Of a stretch of 64,000 nt of DNA, positions 1 to 9,144 are shown in pieces; position 1 is the stretch's first letter, and every line of letters begins with the position of its first letter. Source of the DNA: DASQFQ01 sp963722815. GTDB taxonomy: Bacteria; Actinomycetota; Thermoleophilia; Solirubrobacterales; Solirubrobacteraceae. The notes under the pieces were generated by a model. It ran no database searches. It saw only the letters and a program-made list of their open reading frames with translations, and was not told the DNA's origin. The stretch spans positions 261,552 to 325,551 of the forward strand of contig CAVROM010000002.1 in assembly GCA_963722815.1 (NCBI GenBank), given 5' to 3'. The translations under genes were made by a program, and so were the position numbers.

Positions 1-457
1 AGAGAGTGTCCCCAGGGCCGGGCACGCTGTCGAAGATCGGCACCGATCCGACAACGTGGCCCGAGCCGAACGACACCCCGCCGTTGGTCGACGTGTAGGC
101 AAACAGGCCATACGGCCCAAACCCCGCTGCCTCGTTCACGTAGCGAGCCGCCACGGCGACCACGCGCGACCCGGAGACGATCACGGGCGCCGGCGTCAGG
201 CCGTCGCCATGCACGGGAATCGATGACGCCGCTGCGGCGTCGCACGCGGTCGCGCCCCGCGGAAAGCGACAGAAGAACAAGCTCGAATCGACCGCTGACT
301 CCCACCACGAGACATACCCGGTCCCGGACGCATCGACCGCCAATGACGGCAGACGTCCCTGGCCGATGACGATCGCGTCAGCGCCGGCAACCGAAGGCGC
401 GAACGCCGTCACCGCTACGGCGACGACCAGCGCCGCGCCGACCAGGCTCTTGCGCAT
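1..457 (-). CDS. Secreted protein of unknown function, 3' end cut off by the window
   Basis: The frame opens at ATG 457 and runs 152 codons to the window edge without a stop, so only the N-terminal part is visible. It begins with a clear signal peptide: MRKS, then a hydrophobic stretch of about 18 residues, then an Ala-Gly-Ala cleavage region near residue 26. The mature part reads like blades of a secreted beta-propeller or sialidase-like fold (SLAVDASGTGYVSWWE, later YTSTNGGVSFGSG). That fold suggestion is only an impression. It sits upstream of a PD40 propeller gene on the same strand, across a hairpin terminator. Function cannot be assigned. Confidence 0.7.
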   Translation of the reverse strand, partial: MRKSLVGAALVVAVAVTAFAPSVAGADAIVIGQGRLPSLAVDASGTGYVSWWESAVDSSLFFCRFPRGATACDAAAASSIPVHGDGLTPAPVIVSGSRVVAVAARYVNEAAGFGPYGLFAYTSTNGGVSFGSGHVVGSVPIFDSVPGPGDTL

Positions 458-644
458 GATCTTCCCCTTCGTTGACCGTCCGTGGCCGAGCGGCGCGCCG
501 CGCCGGTCGACATCCCATCGCGCGAGCCTCTCACACTACGCGCAGCTACGTACGCGCTGCCCTCGGCCGTCGCGCACTTGGGGGCTCTGCGCCACATGCG
601 CTGCTCCATCTCCGGAGCGGCGCGCGCGTCGACCACGCCTCAAG

Positions 645-672
645 GCGCCCGCATCCAGCCGGATGCGGGCGT
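645..672 (-). terminator. Hairpin terminator downstream of the PD40 gene
   Basis: An 11-bp perfect stem (CGCCCGCATCC at 646-656, GGATGCGGGCG at 661-671) closes a 4-nt loop, and a G-T pair extends it at 645/672. It lies 64 bp past the stop of the minus-strand PD40 gene. There is no T-run, as is common in high-GC actinobacteria. Confidence 0.55.
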
Positions 673-735
673 CAGCGAGCAGGCGTTGTCAGCTGCTGCT
701 TATCGCGCACAACCGCAGCGCCGCTGTCCGATGCG

Positions 736-1624
736 TTAGTTTGCGTGACCGCGTGGCCCTCGCGTCCACGCTGGAAGCGTGCCTCGTACGCCGGCCGGCC
801 GGCTGTCTGATCCGTCGGAGCGCATGATCATGAGCTTGCCGCGGCGTGAGAAGGCGATGAAGTGACCGTCCGGTGAGTAGGTCGGGGCCGACGTCGTCGC
901 TGCCCGCGCTCGTGAGTCGATGGGCGTCGGTGCCGTCCGCGCGCATGATCCAGACGGCGCGATGGCCCTCAAATCCGCGGCAGAACGCGATCTGCGAGCC
1001 GTCTGGCGACCACGCGGGCAACTCGCTGTTCTCGGTGATCGGGGTCAGCGTGCGCTCTCGGCCGCCGTCGCGGTCGATCACTCCGATCTGCACCGGTCCG
1101 GCCGAGAGCATCGAGAAGGCGATCCGCGAGCTGTCCGGCGACCAGGACGGATATTCCGACAACGAGCTGGTCAGGCGCTCGGCTCTCGAGCCGTCGGTCG
1201 CCATCGTCCAGAGGTTCAGCGCCCCTGATCGAGTCGAGGCGAACGCGATGCTCCCGCCGTCGGGCGACCAGGCGGGTGACCAGTCGTTGGCGCTGTTGCG
1301 GGTGAGATTCACGGCATGCGAACCGTCGGCGTTCATCACCCAGATCTCGTCGTCCCGGTTGATGCCACGCCTCGAGTCCCGATAGGCGATCCGCCGGCCA
1401 TCCGGCGAGAAGCTCGGGTCGAACTGCGGCCCGGGCGTCGAGGTCAGCCGGCGGAGACCCGAGCCATCCGCGGCAGCGACGACGACGTCGCTCTCCTCAG
1501 GACTGGAGAACGCGAGTGTCCCGGAGGGCGAAGGTGCGCCGGCTGAGCGACCGAGCCACAGCGCCGCGCCGGCGGCGATCAGCCCGCCGGCCAACGTCAG
1601 GGCCAGAAGTCGCTTCGCGGTCAC
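736..1624 (-). CDS. TolB-like PD40 beta-propeller protein, exported or membrane-anchored (one frameshift)
   Basis: The protein starts MTAKRLLALTLAGG, an N-terminal signal or anchor segment, followed by five to six PD40/WD40-like repeats. Each repeat has the signature pattern of SPDG followed by IAF or IAY and a W-x-M-x-x-D-G turn (for example PAWSPDGGSIAFAS and IWVMNADGS). Such propellers occur in TolB and in many extracytoplasmic proteins of Thermoleophilia, where their ligands are unknown. The gene is 889 bp, one base more than a multiple of three. The frame shifts near 885, inside repeat five, and the restored frame ends in WTRGPRGHAN at TAG/TAA position 736. Total reconstructed length is about 295 residues. 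Binding role is inferred; no enzyme motif is visible. Confidence 0.75.
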
Positions 1625-2018
1625 GATCTCGCCTTCAGGCGATTGCCTGGCTGATCGTACGACCTGGGCGACGCGGCTCGACTCCTGACACGACAGATGC
1701 GGTCGTCTCCGCCGACGCCCACCAAACGCCTGCTCGGGACGGAGGCTGTTGCATAAGTCCGGCGCGGCCGCTCAGCCTCCGAAGGCGACGCACAATGAGC
1801 CGTTCTAACGCCTTCGGGAAGGTCTCCGAGGCAAATCAGTCGCCGCGAAACGGACCATTCCGAGCCGCCGCCGATATATGCGACAGCCTCGACGACACGC
1901 AGTCGTCTCCGCCGGCACCGAGCTCGCGCCCGCTCTCGGGTTGCGAGCGAGCGTGGTTGCGTGAAATCGCCGCGCCCAAAAATGCCGCGAAATCGACTTT
2001 TGGCGACGTTTTGGGCGA
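1625..2018. other. Intergenic stretch with no recognisable gene, left flank of the IS
   Basis: Open frames here on both strands have no recognisable domain, no ribosome-binding site and arginine/serine-rich composition typical of antisense shadows. The last 40 bp are richer in A/T than the neighbours. It is plausible that this is non-coding DNA of an integrated element, interrupted by the insertion sequence at 2019, but no integrase remnant is readable. Confidence 0.4.
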
Positions 2019-2022
2019 CTAG

Positions 2023-2051
2023 GCTGAACTGACTCCATGTTCTCCCGACAG
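2023..2051 (+). repeat. Left terminal inverted repeat of the IS481-type element
   Basis: Reads GCTGAACTGACTCC, then a divergent middle, then CCCGACAG. It matches the reverse complement of 3157-3185 at 24 of 29 positions, with mismatches at repeat positions 8, 15, 16, 20 and 22. Confidence 0.85.
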
Positions 2052-2083
2052 TTGGTGGGGAGAGCGAAGCGTCTTTAGAACGG

Positions 2084-2110
2084 GACGGCCCCGAGAGTGT
2101 CGGGGCCGTC
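2084..2110 (+). terminator. Hairpin inside the IS left end
   Basis: Perfect 11-bp stem (GACGGCCCCGA and TCGGGGCCGTC) with a 5-nt loop, between the left terminal repeat and the transposase. Placement suggests it stops transcription entering from outside or prevents impinging translation of the transposase; this role is inferred. Confidence 0.55.
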
Positions 2111-2165
2111 GGTGTTGCGGCTCATGGTGGCTCCTTCACCGCCATAGTGAGTGGAGCAGAGCCGC

Positions 2166-3149
2166 ATGACGGAGGATGATGTGCTGTTCGGCTATCGCTT
2201 GCAGCTGTTCGCGCTCGCCGGGGAGCGCGGGGTCAGCGAGGCGTGCCGGTTGATGGGTGTGCATCGCTCGACGTATTACCGCTGGAAGGCGCGGGTGGAG
2301 CGGTCGGGGTTGGAGATGCTCAGACCGCGGGAGCGGCGGCGGCCGCAGATGCCTAACCAGCTCTCGGTGATGGTCGAGCAGCGGATCGTCGCGTTCGCGC
2401 TGGGGCACCCGGGGCTCGGTCCTCGCCGGGTCGCGACGCGACTGGCGCGCCCGGAGTGGGGCGGGCTGGTCGTCTCTGCCAACGGCGTTTACAAGACGCT
2501 GGTCAGGCATGGGCTGAACACGCGCGCCAAGCGCCTGGCGTTGGTCGCGGGCTACCGGGCGCCGTTTGAACCGCCGCGCGACCCTGCGCCCGAACCGCAC
2601 GTCGAGTCAGACCGTCCGGGCGAGCTGGTCGGCATCGACTGCTTCTTCGTCGGACGGCTGCACGGCAGCAAGGGCCCGGTCTGGCAGATCACCGCGATCG
2701 ACACCTACAGCAGCTACGCCTGGGCCGATCTGGTCGTCACGCCAGCGGCCGGGCCGACTGTCGAGCACACCTCCGCATTGGCCCGCAGGGTCGCCGCCGA
2801 GCTCCAGGCCGCCGGCTGGCAGCTCGAGCGCGTCCTCACCGACAACGGCTCAGAGTTCGGCCGCCAGGCCTTCGGCTCACGCCTCCCCGGCGGCGTCATC
2901 CACACCCAGATCCGCTCTGGGCGCCCGCAGACCAACGGCCACGTCGAACGCCTGCACCGCACCATCCTCGAGGAGTGCTGGCGGCCAGCGTTCGCTCGCT
3001 TCCTCCAAGTCCGCTACAGCGGCCTGCGGCGCGAGCTCGCCCGCTACCTCCGCGACGACAACCACGACCGCGAGCACCACGGACGAACGACGGCCGGGCG
3101 ACGCCCGGCCGACCTCGTCTACGGTGCCCGCAAGATGGAGCCGAGATGA
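2166..3149 (+). CDS. IS481-family transposase (DDE recombinase)
   Basis: The 327-residue protein catalyses cut-and-paste or copy-based movement of its own element. The N-terminus is a helix-turn-helix (ACRLMGVHRSTYYRWKARVE, residues about 20-40). The integrase-core (rve) domain follows with the three acidic catalytic residues visible: D in GELVGIDCFF, D in LTDNGSEF, and E in NGHVERLHRTILEE. ATG 2166 is chosen over the upstream in-frame ATG 2151 because family members begin MTE-x-D. The frame is uninterrupted and codon use is slightly less GC-extreme than in neighbouring chromosomal genes, which fits an acquired element. Confidence 0.92.
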   Translation: MTEDDVLFGYRLQLFALAGERGVSEACRLMGVHRSTYYRWKARVERSGLEMLRPRERRRPQMPNQLSVMVEQRIVAFALGHPGLGPRRVATRLARPEWGGLVVSANGVYKTLVRHGLNTRAKRLALVAGYRAPFEPPRDPAPEPHVESDRPGELVGIDCFFVGRLHGSKGPVWQITAIDTYSSYAWADLVVTPAAGPTVEHTSALARRVAAELQAAGWQLERVLTDNGSEFGRQAFGSRLPGGVIHTQIRSGRPQTNGHVERLHRTILEECWRPAFARFLQVRYSGLRRELARYLRDDNHDREHHGRTTAGRRPADLVYGARKMEPR

Positions 3150-3156
3150 CCCGCAC

Positions 3157-3185
3157 CTGTCGGCACAACCCGGAGTCTGTTCAGC
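3157..3185 (-). repeat. Right terminal inverted repeat of the IS481-type element
   Basis: Reverse complement begins GCTGAACAGACTCC and ends GCCGACAG, matching the left repeat at 24 of 29 positions. It starts 7 bp after the transposase stop codon. Confidence 0.85.
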
Positions 3186-3195
3186 CTAGTCGGGC

Positions 3196-3223
3196 TATAT
3201 TTGGCTCTATAGAGCCAAATATA
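3196..3223. repeat. 28-bp perfect palindrome next to the tRNA-Arg fragment
   Basis: Each half is TATATTTGGCTCTA and its exact complement, centred between 3209 and 3210 with no spacer. It is AT-rich in a GC-rich genome, lies 6 bp beyond the right CTAG of the IS and 11 bp before the tRNA 3' half. Without a loop or T-run it is a poor terminator; a dimeric protein-binding site or an integrase-related site is more likely, by inference only. Confidence 0.8.
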
Positions 3224-3234
3224 TGCCTCAGAGC

Positions 3235-3282
<48 letters not shown>

Positions 3283-3286
3283 TGAG

Positions 3287-3311
3287 AAAGGTCCTGCCAG
3301 GCGGGGCCTTT
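3287..3311 (+). terminator. Hairpin terminator after the tRNA-Arg 3' half
   Basis: AAAGGTCC (3287-3294) pairs with GGGCCTTT (3304-3311) through one G-T pair and is followed by a short T-rich stretch. It lies 4 bp beyond the tRNA end, as expected for the terminator of the original tRNA gene. Confidence 0.6.
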
Positions 3312-3379
3312 CGTCGTTTTCGAGCGGACGGCCAGGGTGGACCGTGTCCCAGTCGTGTCCCGAACAACGGAGCTCCGCC

Positions 3380-4255
3380 TCACACGCCGCGGGATTCGGC
3401 GGCGCGGCGCAGCCAGAACCGGAACCAGTCGGCTCCGTACGGGACGTAGACGCGGACGGGCACGCGGCGGGCGCGCAGCTCGTCGAGCGCCTCCGGGCGA
3501 ACTCCGAGCAGCTGCTCGACGTGCGCCTCGGGGTGGGCCAGCAGCAACGCCTCTCGCACGCGCGCGTCGTGCGTGGCCATTGACCAGGCGGCGTTGCGGC
3601 GGGCCAGATGGGAGCCGAGGCGCAGGAACGCGACATCGGTCGCCTCCCCGTAGGGATGCGCTCCGCGGGGCTCCAGGTAGGCCCCTTTGACGAGCCGGAC
3701 GTGGACGTCGGCGTCGGCGAGCGTGTCGACGTCGGCCGGGGAGCGCGTGAGGTTGGCCTGGAGCGTGGCTCCCAGCCGTGAGGCCAGGCCGTCCCCGGCG
3801 ACCTCCAGCACGCAGCTCAACACCGCGTCGGTTACGGCTGCCTCCTCCGCGCCGACCTGGACCCGGCAGCCCTCCGGCACGGCCTCCGCGATCCTGCGCA
3901 GCCGCGCCGCAGCGGCGCGCGGGCCGTCGCGGAGGGCGAGGTGCGAGAGATCGACCGAGAGCCAGACCTGCGCCGGCGGTAGCGGGAGGACGCGGATGAG
4001 CTCGAGGTACTGCGCGACCACCTGGTCGGCTTCGGCCGGGTCGTCGACGCGCTCTCCGAACAGGTCGAGGCTGACCCCGAGCCCCCGTGCGAGGAGATCG
4101 GCGACGGTGACCAGGGCGTCCTCGCGTGATTGGCCCACGACGTAGCGCGAGGCCGCGCGCCAGGCGATCGCCTCGCCGCCGGGCGCCCGCTTGACGGCTT
4201 GCTCTAGGCGCTCACTCGTCGCCAGACGGACGAGCACGGCCCGGTCCAGCTTCAT
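3380..4255 (-). CDS. Proline dehydrogenase (monofunctional, FAD)
   Basis: The enzyme oxidises L-proline to pyrroline-5-carboxylate with FAD and passes electrons to the membrane quinone pool. The 291-residue length fits the single-domain PRODH barrel rather than bifunctional PutA. Diagnostic C-terminal motifs are present: VRLVKGAYLEP and YVPYGADWFRFWLRRAAE, the latter carrying the substrate-binding RRxxE. It starts at ATG 4255, only 13 bp after the DeoR-type regulator stop, so it is the last gene of the ABC importer operon. No pyrroline-5-carboxylate dehydrogenase is visible nearby. Whether proline relates to the imported substrate is unclear. Confidence 0.88.
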   Translation of the reverse strand: MKLDRAVLVRLATSERLEQAVKRAPGGEAIAWRAASRYVVGQSREDALVTVADLLARGLGVSLDLFGERVDDPAEADQVVAQYLELIRVLPLPPAQVWLSVDLSHLALRDGPRAAAARLRRIAEAVPEGCRVQVGAEEAAVTDAVLSCVLEVAGDGLASRLGATLQANLTRSPADVDTLADADVHVRLVKGAYLEPRGAHPYGEATDVAFLRLGSHLARRNAAWSMATHDARVREALLLAHPEAHVEQLLGVRPEALDELRARRVPVRVYVPYGADWFRFWLRRAAESRGV

Positions 4256-4268
4256 GCTTCGGCGGAGG

Positions 4269-5091
4269 CTAGTCGGCTTCCGCGTCGTTCAGCTCGGCCC
4301 GGGCCGACACGACCTGCAGGTTCACCCCGGCTGCGCGGAACGCGTCGATGACCTCGGGGTCGAGCCGGTCGTCGGTGATGACCAGGTCCAGCTCCGTCGC
4401 GCGCCGGATCGTCATGCAGCGAGGCGCGCTCGAACTTCGTCGAGTCCATCAGGCCGACCACGCGCTCCGCGGAGTCGGCGGCGGCGTTCAGCGTGTCGGC
4501 CAGGCCCGAGCGCGACGTGGTGAGGCCGTGGTCGAGCGTGATGCCGGCGGCCGAGACGAACGCCGTCGGCGAAGTTGAGACCGGCCAGGAAGTCGATCGA
4601 CCAGCGGCCGGTGAGCACGCGCATGTGCTGGTCGAGCTCGCCCGGCGCGACGATGACGTGGATCGCCGGGGAGGTCAGGCCGAGGGCGATCGCCGGGGAG
4701 TTCGTCACCAGCGTCAGGTCGGCGGGCGGGCGGAGCTCGATGGCGTGCGCGAGCGCGAGGCCCGTCGAGGAGGCGTCGATGAAGATCGTCGACCCGTCCT
4801 CGATCAGCTCGCGCGCGGCGGCCGCGATCGCGTCCTTCTCCGGCGCCGCCTCGCGCAGGCGTGCGTTCCAGCCGGTCTCGATCCGCGCCGACGCGTCGGC
4901 CAGCGAGCGGGCGCCGCCGCGGACGCGCTCGAGCAGCCCCTCTTCGGAGAGCAGCTGGAGGTCGCGGTGGACGGTGACCGCCGAGACCGCGTGCTCGCTG
5001 GCGAGGTCCGCGAGCGACACGCGGCCCTCCTGCTGGATGCGCTTGAGGATGCGCGCCCGCCTGTCGCCCCTGGAGCCGTGGCGTCGATCAT
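4269..5091 (-). CDS. DeoR/GlpR-family transcriptional regulator (three frameshifts)
   Basis: An N-terminal winged helix (RRARILKRIQQEGRVSLADL, then VTVHRDLQLLSEEGLLERV) is followed by a DeoR C-terminal sensor domain with the phosphosugar-binding pattern: IFIDASSTGLALAHAI, TLVTNSPAIAL, and a terminal LVITDD. ATG 5091 overlaps the upstream ATPase stop in ATGA, showing translational coupling. The frame shifts near 5062 (one base short) and near 4575 and 4416 (one base extra each); net length 823 bp agrees. DeoR proteins are usually repressors released by a phosphorylated sugar. Being the sixth gene of the importer operon, it probably controls that operon, perhaps through the CTTGCA repeats at 10603-10640. 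Confidence 0.8.
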
Positions 5092-6159
5092 CGCCGTGGG
5101 ATCGCCGCCTCCCCGTCGGCGTCGAACAGGTGGACGCGGTCGAGGTCGACCGACGCCCGGACGCTCTCGCCGATGCGCAGCGACGCGGTCGGCGGCGCCT
5201 TGACCACGATCCGCTGGTCGGCGATCTCGATGTCGACGAGCGTGCGATCGCCCAGCGGCTCGACGGCGTAGACGGTGCCGGCCAGCGCGGCCGACTCGTC
5301 GCGGACGTCGAGCGACAGGTCCTCCGCGCGCACGCCGAGCAGCGCCGGGCGGTCGCCGTCGACGGCGAAGCCGGGGTTCGGCAGCTGCCAGCCGTTGCCG
5401 GAGAGCTGCCCGTTGGCGGTGCACGGCAGCAGGTTCATGCGCGGCCAGCCGACGAACGTCCCGACCCAGCGGTTGGCCGGGACGGTCGTAGATCTCCGTC
5501 GGCGAGCCGACCTGCTGGATCGCGCCGTTCGTGCAGCACGGCGACCTGGTCGGCCATCGACATGGCCTCGACCTGGTCGTTCGTGACGTAGAGGAACGTC
5601 CGCCCCAGCGACCGGTGGATGCGGGTCAGCTCGGTCCGCATCTCGACGCGCAGCTTGAGGTCGAGGTTGGTGAGCGGCTCGTCCATGAGGAACGCGCGCG
5701 GCTCGCGCACGAGCGCCCGCCCGAGCGCCACGCGCTGCTGCTCGCCGCCCGACATCTGCGCCGGCTTGCGCTGGAGCAGGTGCTCGATGTGCAGCAGGCG
5801 GCGCGACCTGGAGCACGCGCTCGTCGACGTCGGCCTTGCTCAGCCGGCGCGCCCGCAGCGGGGAGGCGATGTTGTCGGCGGCCGTCTGCTTCGGGTACAG
5901 CGCGTAGGACTGGAACACCATCGCCAGGTCGCGCTCGGCCGGCGTGGCCCCGGTCGCGTCGATCCCGGTCAGGTGGACGGTTCCGTAGTCGGGCTTCTCG
6001 AGCCCCGCGATCACGCGCAGCGTCGTCGTCTTGCCCGCGCCCGGACGGCCCGAGCAGGACGAAGAACGCGCCCTCGGGGACGTCGAGGTCGAGGTCCCGC
6101 AGGGCCTGCACGTCGCCGAACGACTTGCCGATCCCGGTCGTGACGATCGCGGAGCTCAT
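5088..6159 (-). CDS. Carbohydrate ABC importer ATPase, second copy, with altered H-loop (four frameshifts)
   Basis: A MalK/UgpC-type ATPase: Walker A GPSG-x-GKTTT, Q-loop MVFQSYALYPK, signature MSGGEQQRV, Walker B FLMDEPLTNLD, and a C-terminal OB-fold regulatory domain (TFVGWPRMNLLPC onward, ending DGEAAIPRR). The switch histidine is replaced: the H-loop reads YVTNDQVEAM, codon AAC. That residue is normally essential for hydrolysis, so this subunit may have one degenerate site. Four +1 shifts (near 6045, 5805, 5540 and 5485) interrupt the frame; 1072 bp agrees with this. The start ATG overlaps the stop of the first ATPase (ATGA). Confidence 0.85.
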
Positions 6160-7227
6160 CGGCCGGTCACCCGCCCGGACTCGGGGTCGTAGACCGGCGG
6201 CGCGGTGCCCTGGTAGCGCACGGCCACCGGCTGGTCCTCGGCCAGCCGCACGGTCGGCGGCATGCGCACGTTCAGCAGCCCCGCCTCGGTCTCGACGACG
6301 TAGATCGTCTCGTCGCCGAGCGCCTCGCGCGAGACGACCCGGCCGCGCGCGGCCCCCGGATCGTCGTCCGAGGCCGGACACGACGAAGCGCTCGGGGCGG
6401 ACGCCGGCGACCACGCGCTCGCCGCGCTCCAGGCCGTCGGGCGCCGTCAGCGCGAGGCCGCCGGCCGCCGTGAGGTGCCCGTTGGTGACCTCGGCGTCGA
6501 TCAGGTTCATCGGCGGCGAGCCGATGAAGCTCGCGGCGAACAGCGTCGCCGGCCGCTCGTAGACCTCCATCGGCGCCCCGACCTGCTCGAGCCGGCCCTG
6601 GTTCATGATCGCGATCCGGTGACCGAGCGCCATCGCCTCGGTCTGGTCGTGGGTCACGTAGACCATCGTCGTGTGCAGCCGCTGCTGCACGTGCTTGAGC
6701 TCCGCGCGCATGTCGGCGCGCAGCTCGGCGTCGAGGTTCGTCAGCGGCTCGTCCATCAGGAACGCCTTCGGGTGGCGGACGATCGCGCGGCCGAGCGCGA
6801 CGCGCTGCTGCTCGCCGCCGGACAGCTTGCTCGGCTTGCGCTTCATCAGCGGCTCGAGCCGCAGCAGGCGGGCGGCCTCGTTCACCCGCTCGTCGATCTC
6901 GGCCGCGGGGTGCTTGGCCGCCCGGAGCGGGAACGCCATGTTGTCGTGCACGCTGAGGTGCGGATACAGCGCGTAGAACTGGAACACCATCGCGATGTCC
7001 CGCTGCGACGGGCGCAGGCCGCTGACGACCTCGTCGCCGATCACGATCCGCCCCGAGGTCTCGGCCTCGAGGCCCGCGATGCAGCGCAGCGTGGTCGTCT
7101 TGCCGCAGCCCGAGGGGCCGAGCATGACGAACAGCTCGCCGTCGCCGATCGTCAGATCGAGCTCGTGGACGGCGACGGTCCCGTCCGGGAACGCCTTGTG
7201 GAGGCTCTCGACGCGGACCTCGGCCAT
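6156..7227 (-). CDS. Carbohydrate ABC importer ATPase, first copy (one frameshift)
   Basis: MalK/UgpC-family ATPase energising a CUT1-type sugar importer from the cytoplasmic side. All catalytic elements are canonical: Walker A GPSGCGKTTT, Q-loop MVFQFYALYPH, signature LSGGEQQRV, Walker B FLMDEPLTNLD and H-loop VTHDQTEAM. The C-terminal domain begins FIGSPPMNLIDAEV. One extra base near 6370 shifts the frame; in the restored frame the protein ends TGR at TGA 6156. Start ATG 7227 overlaps the upstream permease stop (TGATG). It lies directly before a second, divergent ATPase, suggesting a heterodimeric nucleotide-binding pair. Confidence 0.9.
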
Positions 7228-8133
7228 CAGCGGCGCACCGCCCCGAGCGTGACGCCGGCCACGAGATGCCGCCGGACGAGGAAGGCGAACACGAGCACCG
7301 GGATCGCGAAGACCATCGCCGACGCGGCGACCAGGCCCCAGTCGATCGTCGTCCCGCCGATCAGGCCCGCGATCGCGGGCGGCGCCGTGCGGCTGGCCGG
7401 ATCGGTGATCAGGAAGATCGCGAAGACGAACTCGTTCCAGGAGAAGATCAGCGCGAACACGGCGGTGGCGGCGATCCCCGGGATCGAGCAGCGGCATCGT
7501 GACGCGCCAGAACGCCTCGAGGCGCGAGTAGCCGTCGAGCATCGCCGCCTCCTCGTACTCGGCCGGCACCTCGTCGATGAAGCCCTTCATCATCCAGATC
7601 GTGAACGGCAGGTTGAACGCCGAGTAGACGAGGATCAGGCCCTGCAGCGTGTCCAGCAGCCCGAGGTCGCGGAACATCAGGAAGATCGGGATCACGACGA
7701 CGACCGGCGGCATGAAGCGCGTCGAGAGGATGAAGAACAGCTGGTCCTTCTTGCCGGGGATCGGGAAGCGCGAGTAGGCCCACGCCGCCGGCACGCCGAG
7801 CACCGTGGCGATCAGCGTCGACGCGCCGGACACGATCACCGAGTTCTTGAGGCCCGAGAGCACCGGCGAGCCCGACGAGAAGACGTCCTTGAGATGGTCG
7901 AGCGTCGGGCTGAAGCTGAACACCTTGGCCGGGACGGCGTAGATGTCGCGGGTCTCCTTCAGCGCGGTCTCCAGCATCCACAGGACCGGGAAGAGCATCA
8001 CCACGGCGAACAGCGTCAGCAGCACGATCTCGATGCCGGAGCCGAAGCGCCGGCGACGGCGGACGGGCGGGGCGGCGGTCTCGCCGGCGATGCCGGCGTC
8101 CGCCAGCTGCTCGGTCTGGATGTGGGTGGCCAT
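7227..8133 (-). CDS. Carbohydrate ABC importer permease, MalG type (one frameshift)
   Basis: Inner-membrane subunit with about six transmembrane segments; the first is IVLLTLFAVVMLFPVLWML. The cytoplasmic EAA loop that docks the ATPase is visible as YEEAAMLDGYSRLEAFWRV. One extra base near 7480 shifts the frame just after that loop; the restored C-terminus (FSWNEFVFAIFLITD, then VRRHLVAGVTLGAVRR) is typical of MalG/UgpE permeases. Start ATG 8133 lies 2 bp after the MalF-type permease stop. The pair forms the translocation channel with the upstream gene product. Confidence 0.9.
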
Positions 8134-8135
8134 CG

Positions 8136-9087
8136 TCAGCGCGTCTGCAGTCGGTTGAGGTAGCGCAGATAGAGCTGCGACGGCGAGGATCACGACGATC
8201 ACCATCAGGATCCCGTACGCCGCGGCGCGGCCGGTGTCGAAGCCGAAGAAGGCGACCTTGTAGACGTTGTAGGAGAGCGTCTCGGTCGTGCCGCCCGGGC
8301 CGCCGCCCGTGAGGATGTAGACGAGGTCGAAGAGCCGGAAGGCCTCGATCGCGCGGAACATGACCGCGATCAGCAGCAGCGGCCAGACCAGCGGCAGCGT
8401 GATCCGGCGGAACTTGAACCACTCGGAGGCGCGGTCGATCTCGGCCGCCTCGTAGAGGAAGTTCGGCACCGCCGTGAGGCCCGCGAGCGCGATCAGCATG
8501 ATGAACGGCGTCCACTGCCAGGTGTCGACGATGACCAGCGAGAGCAGCGCGAGGCGCTGCTGGGTGAGCCATTCGACGCGGCCGAGCCCGAGGCTGTCGA
8601 GGAACGAGTTCACGACGCCGAACTGGACGTCGAGCATGAACTTCCAGAACAGGCCGACGACGACCGGCGACAGCATCATCGGGATCAGGAAGAGCGTCGT
8701 GAGCGCGCCGCGCCCGCGCTCCCGGCGGGAGATCAGGAACGCGATCGAGAAGCCGAGCGCGCTCTGGAGCCCGACGGCGCCGACGACGAAGATCAGCGTC
8801 GTCAGCGCGCGCTTCTGCACGATCGGCGACGTGATGACGTCGACGTAGTTGTCGAAGCCGATGAAGCTCGCGGGGACGTCGCGGGTCACGGAGTAGTCCG
8901 TGAACGACAGCCAGATCAGCCGGATCAGCGGCCAGATCGACAGGAAGATGAGCAGCGCGAGCGCCGGCGAGATGAACAGGAAGGCGAGCCGCCGGTCCGT
9001 CAGGAACCGGTAGCGCTTTGCCGCAGGCGGGGGCTCGAGCCGTGCCAGCGGCGGTGACGGTGCGGGGGATTGGAGCGTGTCTGCCAT
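8136..9087 (-). CDS. Carbohydrate ABC importer permease, MalF/UgpA type (one frameshift)
   Basis: About 317 residues with six transmembrane helices, the first being AFLFISPALALLIFLSIWPL. The EAA loop reads YEAAEIDRASEWFKFRRITL, and ILTGGGPGGTTETLSY is the conserved periplasmic or loop motif of sugar-type MalF/UgpA proteins. A single extra base near 8180 shifts the last few codons; the true end is LYLRYLNRLQTR at TGA 8136. Start ATG 9087 follows the binding-protein gene by 57 bp. It is co-transcribed with the MalG-type partner. Confidence 0.9.
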
Positions 9088-9144
9088 GTCAGATACGAAC
9101 GACGGGGGCCGGGCGGAAACCGCCCGGCCCCTCGCGTGATGCTC

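Larger units (their letters stand above)
2023..3185 (+). mobile_element. Complete IS481-family insertion sequence (1163 bp)
   Basis: Two 29-bp terminal inverted repeats (2023-2051 and 3157-3185) match at 24 of 29 positions and both begin GCTGAAC. Directly outside each end is CTAG (2019-2022 and 3186-3189), the palindromic target known for IS481-type elements. Inside lies one transposase gene that fills most of the element, preceded by a strong hairpin that would block read-through transcription. The element therefore looks intact and possibly active. Because CTAG is palindromic, the boundary between target duplication and terminal repeat cannot be fixed from one copy. Confidence 0.85.

Noticed and set aside
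1805..2038. Minus-strand frame left of the IS, considered as an integrase remnant
   Set aside because: No catalytic R-H-R-Y segment or other integrase motif is readable.
3196..3223. 28-bp palindrome as a rho-independent terminator
   Set aside because: No loop, no T-run and AT-rich ends; a proper terminator follows the tRNA fragment.
6475..8163. Long plus-strand open frames opposite the importer operon
   Set aside because: Antisense shadows in GC-rich DNA: arginine/histidine-rich, no domains, no ribosome sites.
5626..9087. One 1153-codon open frame resembling a giant permease-ATPase fusion
   Set aside because: It arises because single-base shifts join four separate importer genes; the individual starts and overlapping stops are clear.
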